Position numbers and translations under genes: made by a program. A stretch of DNA of 64,000 bases from Actinoplanes sp. NBC_00393 (lineage in GTDB: Bacteria > Actinomycetota > Actinomycetes > Mycobacteriales > Micromonosporaceae): contig NZ_CP107942.1 in NCBI RefSeq assembly GCF_036053395.1, positions 4,058,501 to 4,122,500 on the forward strand, read 5' to 3'. The number at the start of each line of letters is the position of its first letter. Position 1 is the first letter of the stretch. Below the pieces are notes generated by a model. The model saw only the letters and a program-made list of their open reading frames with translations, made no database searches and was not told the DNA's origin. Below, in pieces: positions 1 to 10,300 of the stretch.

Positions 1-2
1 AC

Positions 3-722
3 ACCGACATGTGCGTCGCCCACCTGCCGTTGTCCGCTGACGATCAGGCCGGCATCGGCGATCCGGCGGGCCTGCTGAGCTCACGGCTGGGCCTGTCCGC
101 CGACCCGCCGCAGATCGTCGCCGTGGTGCAGCGGGCCGGCGCGCCGTCGATCGCCCGGTCCTACCGCCGGGACCGGGTCTTCCTGGCCGGTCGCGCCGCG
201 CACCAGCCGGAGGCGCCCCGCGACGACGTGGACACCAGCGTCGGGGACGCGATCGCCCTGGGCTGGCGGCTGGCCGCGGCGATCCACGGGTGGGGCGACG
301 ACCGGCTGCTGGACGGCTACGCCACCGAACGCCGGCGGCAGGCCGTGCTCGACCACGAGTCGGACACCCGCACGGACGCCGACCGGTACGACCCGGCCGG
401 CACCGCCGGGCATCGCGTCCCGTCGTTCCGGCTCACCGGCGGCGAGGAACTGCTCGACCGGCTGGGACCGCAGTTCACGCTCGCCGACGACACCCCTGGC
501 CAGTACGGATGGCAGCTCGTCACGGCTGCGCGCGCGCGTGGCGTACCGATCCGGCACTTGTCGGTCGCCGGCTCGCCGGTGCCGGCCGCCTGGCCCGGCC
601 GGCTCGTGCTGATCCGCCCGGACCAGCAGGTCGCCTGGTCGGCGGACGAGCCGCCGGCGGACTGCGACGAGGTCCTGGACAAGGTCATCGGCGTTCGTCA
701 CCGGTTATACGAAAACACGTGA
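3..722 (+). CDS. FAD-dependent aromatic monooxygenase, C-terminal part (5' cut by window)
   Basis: The reading frame is open to the window edge, so the N-terminal Rossmann FAD-binding half lies outside. What remains resembles the second half of the PheA/TfdB/MhpA class of flavoprotein hydroxylases: the segment around RVFLAGRAAH (about residue 60) followed by GDAIALGWRLAAAIHG corresponds to the ribityl-binding GDAAH...DAxNLxWKLA block. The last ~100 residues look like the thioredoxin-like C-terminal domain of that family. Oddly, the conserved Asp of GD(A)AH is Arg here and the usual P-GGQGMN stretch is replaced by an acidic APRDDVDTSV, so FAD binding may be altered. These enzymes hydroxylate aromatics, often in catabolism or polyketide tailoring; substrate unknown. 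Confidence 0.72.
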   Translation, partial: TDMCVAHLPLSADDQAGIGDPAGLLSSRLGLSADPPQIVAVVQRAGAPSIARSYRRDRVFLAGRAAHQPEAPRDDVDTSVGDAIALGWRLAAAIHGWGDDRLLDGYATERRRQAVLDHESDTRTDADRYDPAGTAGHRVPSFRLTGGEELLDRLGPQFTLADDTPGQYGWQLVTAARARGVPIRHLSVAGSPVPAAWPGRLVLIRPDQQVAWSADEPPADCDEVLDKVIGVRHRLYENT

Positions 723-790
723 TAGCGCCCGTTCCGTGATTACGGCCACGCTCGACATCTCCCAGCCGCTCGGGAATGGACAGAGGGACG

Positions 791-1393
791 ATGTCAACGA
801 AGATCACCGAAGATCTGGCGCGGACGACGATCGCGGGCTGGTATCTCCGGCTCGCCGACCACACCGGCACACAGCGCAACCACTGGCAGACGAAGATCAT
901 GTACTACCAGGCCGTCAGCGAGCTCCTCGCCGCCCGCCCGGATCGCCCGCTGACCTGGAAGACGATCGTCGGTGCGGCCCGGCCGCGGGGCTGCCGCAGC
1001 ACCTTCTACGAGATGGCCGGCCAGCGCGCCCGGCACGGCATGATCGGCGAGCTGATCGCCGACGGCAGCGTCGTCTCCTTCGAGATCGCCCTGCGGTACC
1101 GGCGGACCAGCCCGGTCGGGCAGCTGATCGACGAAACAAAGATCTGGGCATTCTGGCCATACCGCCAACAGTTCGCCGAGCACGCGGCCGAGCCGGGCCT
1201 CGACGCGGTCCCCGCCGACCTGCGCGACGCCCTGCTCGCCTGGGCCACACGCTATCCGGCGCTGGCGGCCGCGAACGCGTACCGGCCGCCGGCCTGCGCG
1301 GTGGAGGACCTGACCGTGCTGCACCGGGGACGGCTCGCCGCGACCCGCGCGGAGAGCCGCCTCACCGAGGTACTGCGCGGCGCACTCACCTGA
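791..1393 (+). CDS. Probable TetR-like transcriptional regulator
   Basis: About 200 residues with an N-terminal segment (around residues 45-75, TWKTIVGAARPRGCRSTFYE) that fits the helix-turn-helix plus the Y-F/Y-E tail typical of TetR proteins. The rest is a helical, Trp-rich region with no motif I recognise. The start at 791 has AGAGGG three bases upstream; an in-frame ATG at 776 is an alternative. Its 3' end overlaps the convergent membrane-protein gene by 8 nt. It lies downstream of the monooxygenase on the same strand after a 68-nt gap, so it may control that gene. Family assignment is an inference from the short HTH only. Confidence 0.55.
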   Translation: MSTKITEDLARTTIAGWYLRLADHTGTQRNHWQTKIMYYQAVSELLAARPDRPLTWKTIVGAARPRGCRSTFYEMAGQRARHGMIGELIADGSVVSFEIALRYRRTSPVGQLIDETKIWAFWPYRQQFAEHAAEPGLDAVPADLRDALLAWATRYPALAAANAYRPPACAVEDLTVLHRGRLAATRAESRLTEVLRGALT

Positions 1394-3068
1394 CCGGATG
1401 CTCCAGCCCCCAGTCCGCCGCGCGCACCTGCGGCCCGGCGGCTTCGAGCACGGTGGCGGCCTGTCCCTTCGGCACGACGTAGGCCACAAGGTCGGCGTAC
1501 TGGTCCGGGGGCAGGTCGGCGCGGCTCGGGCAGAACCAGAAGCCTTCGGTGGCGAACACGCACGGCCCCTGCGGGACCAGCCGGCCGCCGGCGACCTTGG
1601 CGAACGCGACCACCGTGGCCTGATTCGGGTTCACCTCACCGATGCTGGCGAAACCACCGGCGATCCGCGCGGCCGGTGGGGCCTGCGGCGCGCCGGCGGC
1701 CGCGGCGGGACCCTGTTCGGAACGGCCCAGCAGCAGTCCGCTCAGGAACGCCACCCCGAGCACCGCGGCCACCGCGACCAGCGCGGCCACCGGCAGGTAC
1801 CGGGCGCGCTGCTGGGCGCGCAGCCGCCGCACGATGCGGGCGCCCGGGTCGGATCGCCGGCCGCGGGCGTCGGCGGCCCACCGCTTGTACGCCGCCTTGC
1901 CGACCGATCCGCCGGCCTTGCCGATCATCAGCGCCAGCTGCTCGGAGCGGCCGTCGCGCACCGCCGCGATGGCGTGCGCCTGCACCCGGGAGTCGGCGAG
2001 ATCCTCGAGGTCCGGCCCGTACACCGCGGTCAGCAGCCGGTGCAGCAACTCCTCGCGGAAGTCGACCTCGACCCGTAGCGCGACGTCGTCGAGCGCTGCG
2101 GCGTCCAGCGCCGCGCGCACCAGATGGCGGGGCCGGGCCTCCAGGTCGGACAGCACCCGGTCGAAGTGGGGCAGGTCCTCGGCCTGGCGCAGGGCGGCCA
2201 CCATCTGCCCCTCCAGGGAGACGGGCGACGCGGGTGGGACCGGCGGGGCCGATGGGGCCGTCACCGGGATCGGGCGCGATCGCGTCCCGACGGCAGCGGG
2301 CAGCTTTCCGGCCACGAGCTGCTGGCACAACACCTGCGCCGCATCCGTCTGCGAGCCGCCCGCATCGGGGTGCGAGAGGTCCACGACGGTGCGGGCGACC
2401 TCCACCCGCTCGTACGGCCGGGCCGGCAGGAACACGATGTGCGGGACACTCCCGTCGTGCTGGATCTCGTACGTCGAGAAGCTGAACTCGGGCAGCCCGG
2501 TCCGGGTCTTCTCGGCGATCTCCAGCAGCGCCCACAGCATCGTCGTCTTCAAGTGCTCCGGGCAGCCGATCACGCTGATCGGGGCCCGTGGATCGCCCAG
2601 CACTCCGGCCACGATCGGCACCAGCGTGGCGGCGCCCGCGGAGACCGCCGGACGGAACTGCTCGTCCGCACGGCGGGCCGCATCAGCGGCCAGCTCCGGT
2701 CCGTAGGACTTGAGCGACCCCGACGGCGGTTCGATGAGCCAGCCCGGCGACGCCGACAGGCCGAGCGCGACCCGCGGGGTGAGCAGCCCGGTGGGCCCGA
2801 CCAGGGCGTGCGAGTTGTTGCGCCCGGCGTTCACCCCGGCGCTCACCCGCCGCAGCACCGCAGCCACCCCGTCGGGCAGCACCAGGTACGACAGCGCGGC
2901 CTCCGGAACGTCCTCCTCCCTCATCCGCTGCAACCGCAGATGCGACTTGAGGTGGTAGAAGCAGCGCCGCGCGTCCTCCCCGTCGCCGAACGAGTCGGCC
3001 AGCACCGAATGTTTGCCGGTCTGCTGGTTCCAGCCGAAGAACAGCTGGTCGAAACGGCCCTCGGTCAC
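1386..3068 (-). CDS. Membrane-anchored GTPase-associated (GAP1-type) protein
   Basis: 560 residues. The first ~180 residues (FDQLFFGWN at the start, then GRNNSHALVG near residue 90) resemble the N-terminal domain of the GTPase-associated protein 1 group found beside P-loop double GTPases in actinobacteria. This is recalled family resemblance, not a search result. The middle is helical and Arg-rich. One transmembrane segment (about residues 425-448, rich in Ala/Val/Leu) precedes a Pro/Ala linker and a small C-terminal domain with two Cys (PCVFATEGFWFC). The GTG start overlaps the stop of the upstream GTPase gene by 4 nt (GTGA), so the two are translationally coupled. Last gene of the long minus-strand block; likely partners the GTPase at the membrane. 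Confidence 0.68.
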   Translation of the reverse strand: MTEGRFDQLFFGWNQQTGKHSVLADSFGDGEDARRCFYHLKSHLRLQRMREEDVPEAALSYLVLPDGVAAVLRRVSAGVNAGRNNSHALVGPTGLLTPRVALGLSASPGWLIEPPSGSLKSYGPELAADAARRADEQFRPAVSAGAATLVPIVAGVLGDPRAPISVIGCPEHLKTTMLWALLEIAEKTRTGLPEFSFSTYEIQHDGSVPHIVFLPARPYERVEVARTVVDLSHPDAGGSQTDAAQVLCQQLVAGKLPAAVGTRSRPIPVTAPSAPPVPPASPVSLEGQMVAALRQAEDLPHFDRVLSDLEARPRHLVRAALDAAALDDVALRVEVDFREELLHRLLTAVYGPDLEDLADSRVQAHAIAAVRDGRSEQLALMIGKAGGSVGKAAYKRWAADARGRRSDPGARIVRRLRAQQRARYLPVAALVAVAAVLGVAFLSGLLLGRSEQGPAAAAGAPQAPPAARIAGGFASIGEVNPNQATVVAFAKVAGGRLVPQGPCVFATEGFWFCPSRADLPPDQYADLVAYVVPKGQAATVLEAAGPQVRAADWGLEHPVR

Positions 3069-4138
3069 GGCATTCCCACCTTCTGAGCCTCCGGCCCGCC
3101 GATCACGCCGGTCATCGCCAGGAGCGCGACCAGCGGCGCCAGGACGTTCGCGGGCCGGACGCCACGGGCGAAACGATGCTGCTGCCCCGCGTCGGCCGGG
3201 CTGGCGTCGCCGCCGCTCGCCGACACGAAGTGCAGGGTGCAGCGCTGGAACGCGTCGAACGGGCGCAGTGAGCCGACCGCGCCGCGGCGGTGCAGGAAGG
3301 CGTACACGTCACGGCTCTCCGCCCGGATCCGCGCCGCGTCGAGGCCGGCCGCCGGCGCCCGCAGCCACCGCTGCACCGGCGGCACGTACCGCATCCGGTC
3401 GGCCTTGGTGACCGCGATCGCCACCGGGACCCGGGTGGCGTTCTCCGGCACCCCCAGCAGTCGCTCGACGGCCAGCTCGAACGACCAGCTCGGGTTCACC
3501 GAACCGGTGCTGCCCGGGTCCTCGTCCTCCAGCGCGTGCACGAAGATGACCGCGTCGGCGCCCAGCATGAAGCGCGTGGACCGGTTCATCGCCTCGGTGC
3601 TCTCCAGGTCCTCACCGGCCACGTCGAAGAACGTCACCGGCCGGGGCCCGGCCGGGCCGCGGACCAGCAGGATGTCGGCCGCCTCGGTGACACCGCTGTC
3701 GGTGCCGCCCAGCGCGGCGCCCCGCTCGAACGGCTGGACGAACTGCTCGTGGAAGTGGTCGTGGCGGCGGAAGTCCAGCGCCGACGTGGTCACCCCGTAG
3801 GGCGACAACCCACCCCGGTACGCCTCGCGGATCATGGCGGTGAGCAGGTGCGTCTTGCCCGCCATCGGCGCACCGACGAGGCCGACGGTCAGCGGGTCCG
3901 GATAGTCGGCGTAGGTGGCCGGCAGGTAGTGCGGCGCGCCCATGTCACCGGCCGGGTTCGGGCACTGGATGTAGCCGTCGCGCCGGACACCGGCCCGTTT
4001 GGCCGGCGACAGCCCGTTCACGTCGATGATGTCGTGCTTGCGGGTGCCCTGGTTGAACACGAGCACCCGGCCGTCCTGCGGCCAGCCGAACTCGTCGGCG
4101 CAGACCGGGCAGCGCACCCGGCGCGGTTCCGTGGTCAT
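3065..4138 (-). CDS. Zinc-ribbon P-loop GTPase (TRAFAC/double-GTPase-like)
   Basis: 357 residues. Cys10, Cys13 and Cys59 (CPVC ... YIQCPN) suggest an N-terminal metal-binding ribbon. It is followed by a Walker A GAPMAGKT (residues 89-96), a DxxGE switch-II motif (FFDVAGED) and a TKAD base-recognition motif (VAVTKADRM), the standard GTPase set. A Thr/Ser-rich switch region lies between them. The ATG start shares one base with the stop of the upstream kinase-like gene (TGATG). A longer in-frame reading upstream merely runs through that gene. Encoded between the kinase-like protein and the GAP1-like membrane protein, so it is probably their regulatory switch. Assignment to the double-GTPase group is inference; the GTPase motifs themselves are clear. 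Confidence 0.85.
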   Translation of the reverse strand: MTTEPRRVRCPVCADEFGWPQDGRVLVFNQGTRKHDIIDVNGLSPAKRAGVRRDGYIQCPNPAGDMGAPHYLPATYADYPDPLTVGLVGAPMAGKTHLLTAMIREAYRGGLSPYGVTTSALDFRRHDHFHEQFVQPFERGAALGGTDSGVTEAADILLVRGPAGPRPVTFFDVAGEDLESTEAMNRSTRFMLGADAVIFVHALEDEDPGSTGSVNPSWSFELAVERLLGVPENATRVPVAIAVTKADRMRYVPPVQRWLRAPAAGLDAARIRAESRDVYAFLHRRGAVGSLRPFDAFQRCTLHFVSASGGDASPADAGQQHRFARGVRPANVLAPLVALLAMTGVIGGPEAQKVGMP

Positions 4139-5121
4139 CACGCCTCCGCCCGCGCGGTGCGCCCACCGTCGCGGCCACCTCGGCCGCCGGCGAACAGGCG
4201 CCGCCAGCCGCGGCGGCCGGGCACCGGCTCGGCTTTCGGGGCCGGCGCTCCGGGCGGGGCTCCGCCCTTGCGGCGGCACATCGTCTCGAACATCCGGTAG
4301 CCGTCGCCGAAGCCGGCGAGGACGTCCACCGGCCGCACGTCGGGCGCGGTCACGTGCATCCGGCGCAGCAGGTCCGCCGCCGTCGGCCGCTGCTCGACGG
4401 GCCGGAAGACCCCGTCCAGGCGTTCGCGCAGGCGTACCGGATCGGCGCTCTGGTCCGCGGGCGCGGCCAGCGCCTGCCGGCCCAGGACCAGCTCCCGGAT
4501 CAGCACCCCGGCCGACCACACGTCGTCGCGCGGGTCGGCCACACCGGTGCCCTGCAGCCGCTCCGGCGACTGCCGGGGTCCGGTGCCCGCACGCCGCGGT
4601 TCGCCGGCGCCCTGCGCCCACTCGAAGTCGACCAGCTGCACGATCGAGCCGTTCCAGCGCAGCACGTCCAGGCTCAGCGCGCCGTGCACCACGCCGGCCG
4701 CCCCGATCAGGTGCAGGGCGCGCAGCACGCCGACCTGGAACCGGCGTTTGCCGTCCTGGTCGAGCAGCCGCAGGCCGTCCGCGGCGGGCTGGCCGGCGTA
4801 CGGGCGCAGCAGCACGAACGGCTCCTCGACGTCCACGTTGTAGCCCGCCAGGACCGGCACCTCACCGGCCCGGCCGCCGAGCACCCGGGTCAGCTGGGCG
4901 ATCATCCGGATCTCGTTGTCCAACAGGTCGTAGAGGCGCGGATCGCGGCGGCCGGCCTCGGCGGGCACGTACTTGCGCAGGAACGGGACGTCGTTCGGCC
5001 CGGTGACGATCTGCTGCACCAGCATCGAGGCGGGCGTGGCGAATCCGTCGCGGGTGGCGAGCCGGACCCGGTGCAGGTTTCCGTGCAGGTCCCGGCAGAC
5101 CACCTCCTCGTCGTCGATCAC
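4138..5121 (-). CDS. Kinase-like protein, probable pseudokinase
   Basis: About 327 residues with a Ser/Thr-kinase-like order of elements: hinge region VEEPFVLLRPYAG, a catalytic-loop equivalent GVVHGALSLDVL, a DFG-equivalent LVDFEWAQ, an activation/P+1 region with SPERLQ, and DDVWSAGVLIREL (the conserved D-WS-G of subdomain IX). In the catalytic loop the proton-acceptor Asp of HRD is replaced (H-G-A-L), so phosphotransfer is doubtful and a scaffolding role is likely. C-terminal Arg/Pro-rich tail. The GTG start at 5121 overlaps the upstream stop (GTGA); the ATG or other starts further upstream would lie inside that gene. Part of the tubulin/vWA/GTPase block. Confidence 0.75.
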   Translation of the reverse strand: MIDDEEVVCRDLHGNLHRVRLATRDGFATPASMLVQQIVTGPNDVPFLRKYVPAEAGRRDPRLYDLLDNEIRMIAQLTRVLGGRAGEVPVLAGYNVDVEEPFVLLRPYAGQPAADGLRLLDQDGKRRFQVGVLRALHLIGAAGVVHGALSLDVLRWNGSIVQLVDFEWAQGAGEPRRAGTGPRQSPERLQGTGVADPRDDVWSAGVLIRELVLGRQALAAPADQSADPVRLRERLDGVFRPVEQRPTAADLLRRMHVTAPDVRPVDVLAGFGDGYRMFETMCRRKGGAPPGAPAPKAEPVPGRRGWRRLFAGGRGGRDGGRTARAEA

Positions 5122-7316
5122 TGCGCGCCACCGTCCGCCCAGCCGTACCGCACCGACTCGGGCCGCAACGGCACCAGCCGGATCGCGCCGACGAACTCGC
5201 CGCCCTCGGTCCACAGGATCTGCGGGTCCTCGGCGATCCGCTGATCACCCGGGTCGCGCTGGAGCACCTCGGCGAGCCGCCGCGGCGCGAACCGGATCAG
5301 GGTCGGCTCGTTCCGGGTGCTCAGGAACCCGAGCTGGTCGGTGGCGCAGAGCTGCGTCATGCGGTCGCCGGTCCGGCCGGCCAGCGCCTGCCGGGCCGCG
5401 GGCGTGGCGTCCCAGGCCCGGACCATCAGCGCGTTACGGGTGCCGGTGCCGGAGATCGGGCCGAACGGGCTCATCAGCCCGTTGCGCCCGACATGCTCGC
5501 GGTACCGCGAGAGCAGACCGTGGAACTCGCGGACCACCTCGGCGTCCGCGGAACCGTGCGGCGCCCCCGCCGCCGCCCACACCGGGCCGAGCGCGGTACG
5601 GCACAGGTCCGCCAGATCGCCCCGGATCACCTGGAACAACTCGGGCAGCGCCACCTCCGGGATCCGTTCCGCGCCGTCCGCCGCCCGGTGCCGCGGCGCG
5701 GGCAGCACGGTCTCGCCGGCCTCGTCCAGGCTCCGGCGGATCGCCTCGACGCCACCGGCAGCCGCGTCAGCAACCGCGGACACGGCACGACGCCGGCGCA
5801 TCGGCTGCCATTCGGTGACGCAGGCCTGCGCGGTGCCCTCGTCCAGCGTGGCCACCGTCGCGCTCAGCTCCGCCAGCGGCATCTCACGCCGCCACCGACG
5901 GGCCGCGGTCTGCCAGCCGCGCCATCCGGTCGCGACCGCGACCAGGATCAAGACACCGAAGACCACCATCGCGTACGGGAGAACAGGCGCTTCGGTGAGC
6001 AGTTGCCGCAGCAGGTAGCCCCCGGCGACGCCGAGCGCTCCGGCCACGCCGTAGGTGAGCAGCGCCGCCGGCAGCGACGGCCCGAAACCCTGCTCGCCGG
6101 ACGAGCCGGGACGCCGGGCCAGCAGCAGCCAGCCGGTGCCGGCCCAGGTCAGCGCCAGCAGCAGACCCATCACCGGCCCGTCCGGACCGGGCCCGGCCAC
6201 CAGCACGCAGGCCAGGCAGCTCAGCAGGATCAGCGGGAGGCTCCACAGACTCAGCGGCCAACGCGGGAAAGCCGGCAGCGTACCGTCCGGGATCGGCACG
6301 CGGCCCATCCGCTCGTGCAGCCCACCGACGCCCTGCGGCGCGCTGAACGCCGACGCCGCCTGCAGTTCGTGGACCAGGTCCGGCAGGGTCACCCCGTCGG
6401 CCAGCCGCTCGCCGACCAGCTCGCGCAAGCCAGCCACGATCCGCGGGATCCGCGGCGGCCGGGGCTCGGCGACACCGAGGTCGACCACCTCGGCCAGCGG
6501 TGGCCGCTGCTCCTCCAGGTGCCGGTCCATGTCGCCGAGCAGCCGGTCCACATCGGCCCGGTACGCCTCGGCGGCCCGCGTCGCCGCCAGCATCGCGGCG
6601 CCCGCGGTGGCCGTCGGGCGGTCCGCGCCGAACAGCCGCCAGCAGGCCCCGACAGTGTCGGCCGCCGCGACGACGCGAGCCAGTTTCCGCCGCGCGTCGC
6701 GGGCCCGGTCGCTGATCGGCGGTTCCAGCACCGCGCCGGCCGGGTCATAGTCGTCGTCCAGCCGACGGGCCGCCTGCGCCAGGCCCCGCGAGGCCAGGTC
6801 GCCCGGGTCGACCAGGGACCGGACGGCGGCCGTGGCCGCGTCGCTCAGCGCCGCGTCGCCCGGCGGGCCGAAGGCCAGCCGCGCGGCCGGACTGCCCACC
6901 GCCTGCGGCAGGTCGGCCACGGCGGCCAGCACCCGGTCGAAGATCTCCGGAATCTGCAGGGCGGCGAGCAGATCGTCGAACGGGGTCCCGCCCGGCTGCG
7001 GAAAGCTCGGCGCCGAGTGCGGCGCCCAGTCCAGGCCGACCGGGTCACCGGCCCACAGGATCGCGCTGCGCCGCTCACCGTCCGGGCGCAGCGACGTCGG
7101 CGCCGCCAGCACCACACCGTCGACCTGGGCCTCCGGCCCGGCGTCACCGACCGCCACACAGATCAGCCCGGTGACCGTCGGATGACCCATCAGATCCTGG
7201 TAGACGTCGTTGTGTTTGAGCAGCGTCTCGGCCCGGTCCAGGACCACGATCCGGCCGTCCGGCCGCTCCGGTGGCTCGGTGAACCGGTCCCGCAGGACGA
7301 CCAGGGTCACCGTCAT
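5118..7316 (-). CDS. Large polytopic membrane protein of the tubulin/vWA block
   Basis: 732 residues, no family recognised. Residues 1-330 are soluble, with an N-terminal beta-rich portion (TVTLVVLRDRF, GRIVVLDRAETLL) and a helical Ala/Arg-rich stretch. Four hydrophobic segments follow at about residues 355-480 (LSLWSLPLILLSCLACVLVA, MGLLLALTWAGTGWLLL, ALLTYGVAGALGVAGGYLL, YAMVVFGVLILVAVATGW), then a ~250-residue cytosolic C-terminal domain. The ATG start is 1 nt from the stop of the tubulin-like gene and its own stop overlaps the kinase-like gene, so it is firmly embedded in the operon. Plausibly a membrane platform for the cytosolic partners; function unknown. Confidence 0.75.
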   Translation of the reverse strand: MTVTLVVLRDRFTEPPERPDGRIVVLDRAETLLKHNDVYQDLMGHPTVTGLICVAVGDAGPEAQVDGVVLAAPTSLRPDGERRSAILWAGDPVGLDWAPHSAPSFPQPGGTPFDDLLAALQIPEIFDRVLAAVADLPQAVGSPAARLAFGPPGDAALSDAATAAVRSLVDPGDLASRGLAQAARRLDDDYDPAGAVLEPPISDRARDARRKLARVVAAADTVGACWRLFGADRPTATAGAAMLAATRAAEAYRADVDRLLGDMDRHLEEQRPPLAEVVDLGVAEPRPPRIPRIVAGLRELVGERLADGVTLPDLVHELQAASAFSAPQGVGGLHERMGRVPIPDGTLPAFPRWPLSLWSLPLILLSCLACVLVAGPGPDGPVMGLLLALTWAGTGWLLLARRPGSSGEQGFGPSLPAALLTYGVAGALGVAGGYLLRQLLTEAPVLPYAMVVFGVLILVAVATGWRGWQTAARRWRREMPLAELSATVATLDEGTAQACVTEWQPMRRRRAVSAVADAAAGGVEAIRRSLDEAGETVLPAPRHRAADGAERIPEVALPELFQVIRGDLADLCRTALGPVWAAAGAPHGSADAEVVREFHGLLSRYREHVGRNGLMSPFGPISGTGTRNALMVRAWDATPAARQALAGRTGDRMTQLCATDQLGFLSTRNEPTLIRFAPRRLAEVLQRDPGDQRIAEDPQILWTEGGEFVGAIRLVPLRPESVRYGWADGGAQ

Positions 7317-7317
7317 C

Positions 7318-10300
7318 TCACTGCCCCAGCCCGTACGCGGCCTCGACCTGCTCGCGCAGATCCAGCAGGTTGCGGGTGGAGGTGCCGACCGGCATGCTCA
7401 GCGCCGCCGGCATCGTCTCCAGCCAGAACTCGCGGATCACGCCGAGCTGCGGGTCACGGCTGAGCACCCGGGTCTGCTCGGCCTCCTTGAGCTTCTTGGT
7501 CTCGGTGTCGATGAGGTCGACGAGGGTGGCGAACAGCTGATGCGGACGCTGCGGCGCGGTGCCGGCGTCGAACGGGCTGTAGGACGTCAGCTTGGCCGCG
7601 AGGTCGCGCCGTCCACTGTCGTCGTCGTTGAGGATCCACTGCTCGTACGCCTGCAGCATGCTCGGCCACGAGGAGAGGGCGCCGAGCGCGGACAGGTCCA
7701 GGGTCATCGTCGCGGCCTGCCGGGCGCCGACGTGGATCTCGATCCGCTCGGGGCTGCCCATCTCGCCGGCCCTGACGTCGATCCGCCCGTCCCAGGCCAG
7801 GCAGAGCAGGTGGTGCAGCACGTAACCGCGGTCCTCCCGGGCCATCAGGCGGTAGCCGCTGTCCGGCCGCAGCCGGCGCCGCCAGGTCAGGTAGTCGTGC
7901 GGGCGGGGCATGCGCTGCGCCTCGGTGAACTGTTTGACGACCCGGCGCACCTCGGGCACCTCGGTGACGCCCATCGAGCCGCGCAGCAACACGACCATCA
8001 TGGAGTCGCCGCGGATCGCCCGGAACTCCGGCTCGGCCTGCATGTCGGCCGGCAGCCGCACGTTCTGCCGCAGGTAGCGCTCGATGTCGGTGCTGGCCTG
8101 CGCGGCCGGGTAGATGAACAGCGTCTTGACCGGCGCCCGCCCGTCCGGGGCGAACCCGCCGGGCACCAGCTCGGCGAGCTTCTGCCGGAACCGGCTCAGA
8201 TCGTCGTCGGTCACCGACCGGACCCGGCTCCCGGCGGCGCTGGCGAGCAGATCCTCCATCTTCGGGATCAGCGCCGGACGGTCCCCGCCCGGCGGCCGCA
8301 GCTGCTCGGTCACCACCTGCTTGATGCGCTGGCGCACGTAGCCGACCGCGGCCAGCGGATCGCTGCGGCCCTGTTCGTACGCCTCGAGCCAGCCGTCCGG
8401 GCCGAGGATCGCGTTGAGCAGGTGACCCTCGGTGGCGTTGGGTGCCAGCAGCTGGGCGTACTCCTGCTTCATCCGCTCGAACACCGTGCGGTAGAAGCCC
8501 TCCAGGCCGCGGTTCTCCGCGGGCAGCAGGTACGCGACACCGACGCAGGCCTTGTACAGGTCCTTGCTGCGCGCGTCGAACTGCTGCCGGTCCTCCACGG
8601 CGTGCGCGAGGAACTGTTCGTGCACCGCGTTCAGCTCGTCGACGAAACCCTGCCAGGGACGCTCCCACTGGCGGCGGCTGTTGTTCCAGGCGGCGTTGTA
8701 GAGCCGCCGGGTCTGCCAGTTGTACCAGGTGTCCTGCTTGCGGATGACCTGCTGCACGGCCGGATCGGCGATCCGCAGCCGCTGGGTGACCTTGCGGCGC
8801 AGGTTCTCCGGCAACGGCGGGGAGGCCGCACTGAGCCCGCTCGGCCCCACCGGCGGCGACGCCCAGGTCTCCAGCATCGATCGGAACCCGCCGCGCTCCA
8901 GCGAATCGGTCATCTCCGGATGCCCGAACAGCACCCGCCGGGCCCGGAACAGATCCATCTCGCGCAGCAGCACCTTCGTGGCGGTGACCGGCTGGATCTT
9001 CTGGGCCATCTCGGCGATCGGCCCGGCCAAGCTGTCCTGGCCGCGTTCGATGTTGGCTGCCATCGCGTTGGCCCGGTCGGTGAGCGTGGCCAGCACCGCC
9101 TGGTAGCCGACCGGATTCTGGTGCGGTGGGATCCGGGTCGGCTTGGCCTCCAGGATGGTGTCCAGCCCGGCGGCCGCGATGAAGTTGCGGATGTACGCCT
9201 TGTTGCTCTCCGCGGCGCCCGGCGGTTTGAGCAGCTCGTCGACGGCGTTGGCCAGCAGATGACCGGCGACGATGTCGGTGATCTCCAGCAACGGTGTGGT
9301 CAGGGCGGCCACCGCGCTGGTGGTCACGCTACGCCGGCCGACACCGGTGTCCGACATCTGGTTGCGCTGGCTCGCGGAGTTGATGAAGACGTCCGCGAAG
9401 GTCGGATGGCTGGAGTTCATGCCGGGCGTGCTCTGCGCGTTCGGCGGCTCGGCGCTGATCAGCGAGTCCATCAGCGACACCATCGAGCGGTGCAGGTCGT
9501 CGCGGTGCACCCCGCCGACCGGGCGGCCGAACAGGAACGCCGTCTGGATCATGCCGGGCGGCAGTTGCACGTCCTCCGCACCCGGGTAGCGCACCGAGAC
9601 CGTACGGTGTGCGCTGCCGACCTTGAAGGTGTCCGCGGAGCCCTGCGCGTTCTGGTCGTCGATCAGCCGGAAGAGTTCGATCAGCGCGGAACCGGCGTTC
9701 AGCTCGGCCGGCCGCCCGCCGCCCTGCACCTCGTCGAACGCCGACGGCATCAGCACCAGCGGGTAGATCTCCGCCTGCCGGCCGCCGCGCACCATCATCT
9801 CGCCGATCAGGTGCAGGTAGTCGTAGAAGATGCCGCTGCCGGTGCCGCCGGCCACCGAGAAGACGACGAACACCAGGATGGTGTCGAGCTGCTGGGCGCT
9901 GCCGCTGAGCACGGACAGGTCACCGGCGGACTGGTTGATGTCGGCCAGGGCCTCGCGCAGTCCGGCCATCGCGGTGTCCCGGTTGCGGCGCAACGTCTCG
10001 AACAGCACCGCCCGCCCGACCGTCGGCAGCTGACCGGCGCCGTGCGTCAGCGGACCGACCCGCGGATCGGTCTCCCGCGCCGGCAGCCAGCCGATCGTGT
10101 CGTCGTCCAGGTTGATACGCAGGCTCTGCGCCACCTCGGCGGAGTTCGCCAAACCGGCCGGCACCAGGTCGGTGATCAGCCGCATCGTCTTCTGGGCGGC
10201 CTGCTCGTGCTCGCGGCCGGGCACCACCTCGCGGCGCACCCGCTGCAGCTCGGCCGCGCTCAGGTCGGCGTAGACGAACTGGGTGCAGGACGGCAGCTGG

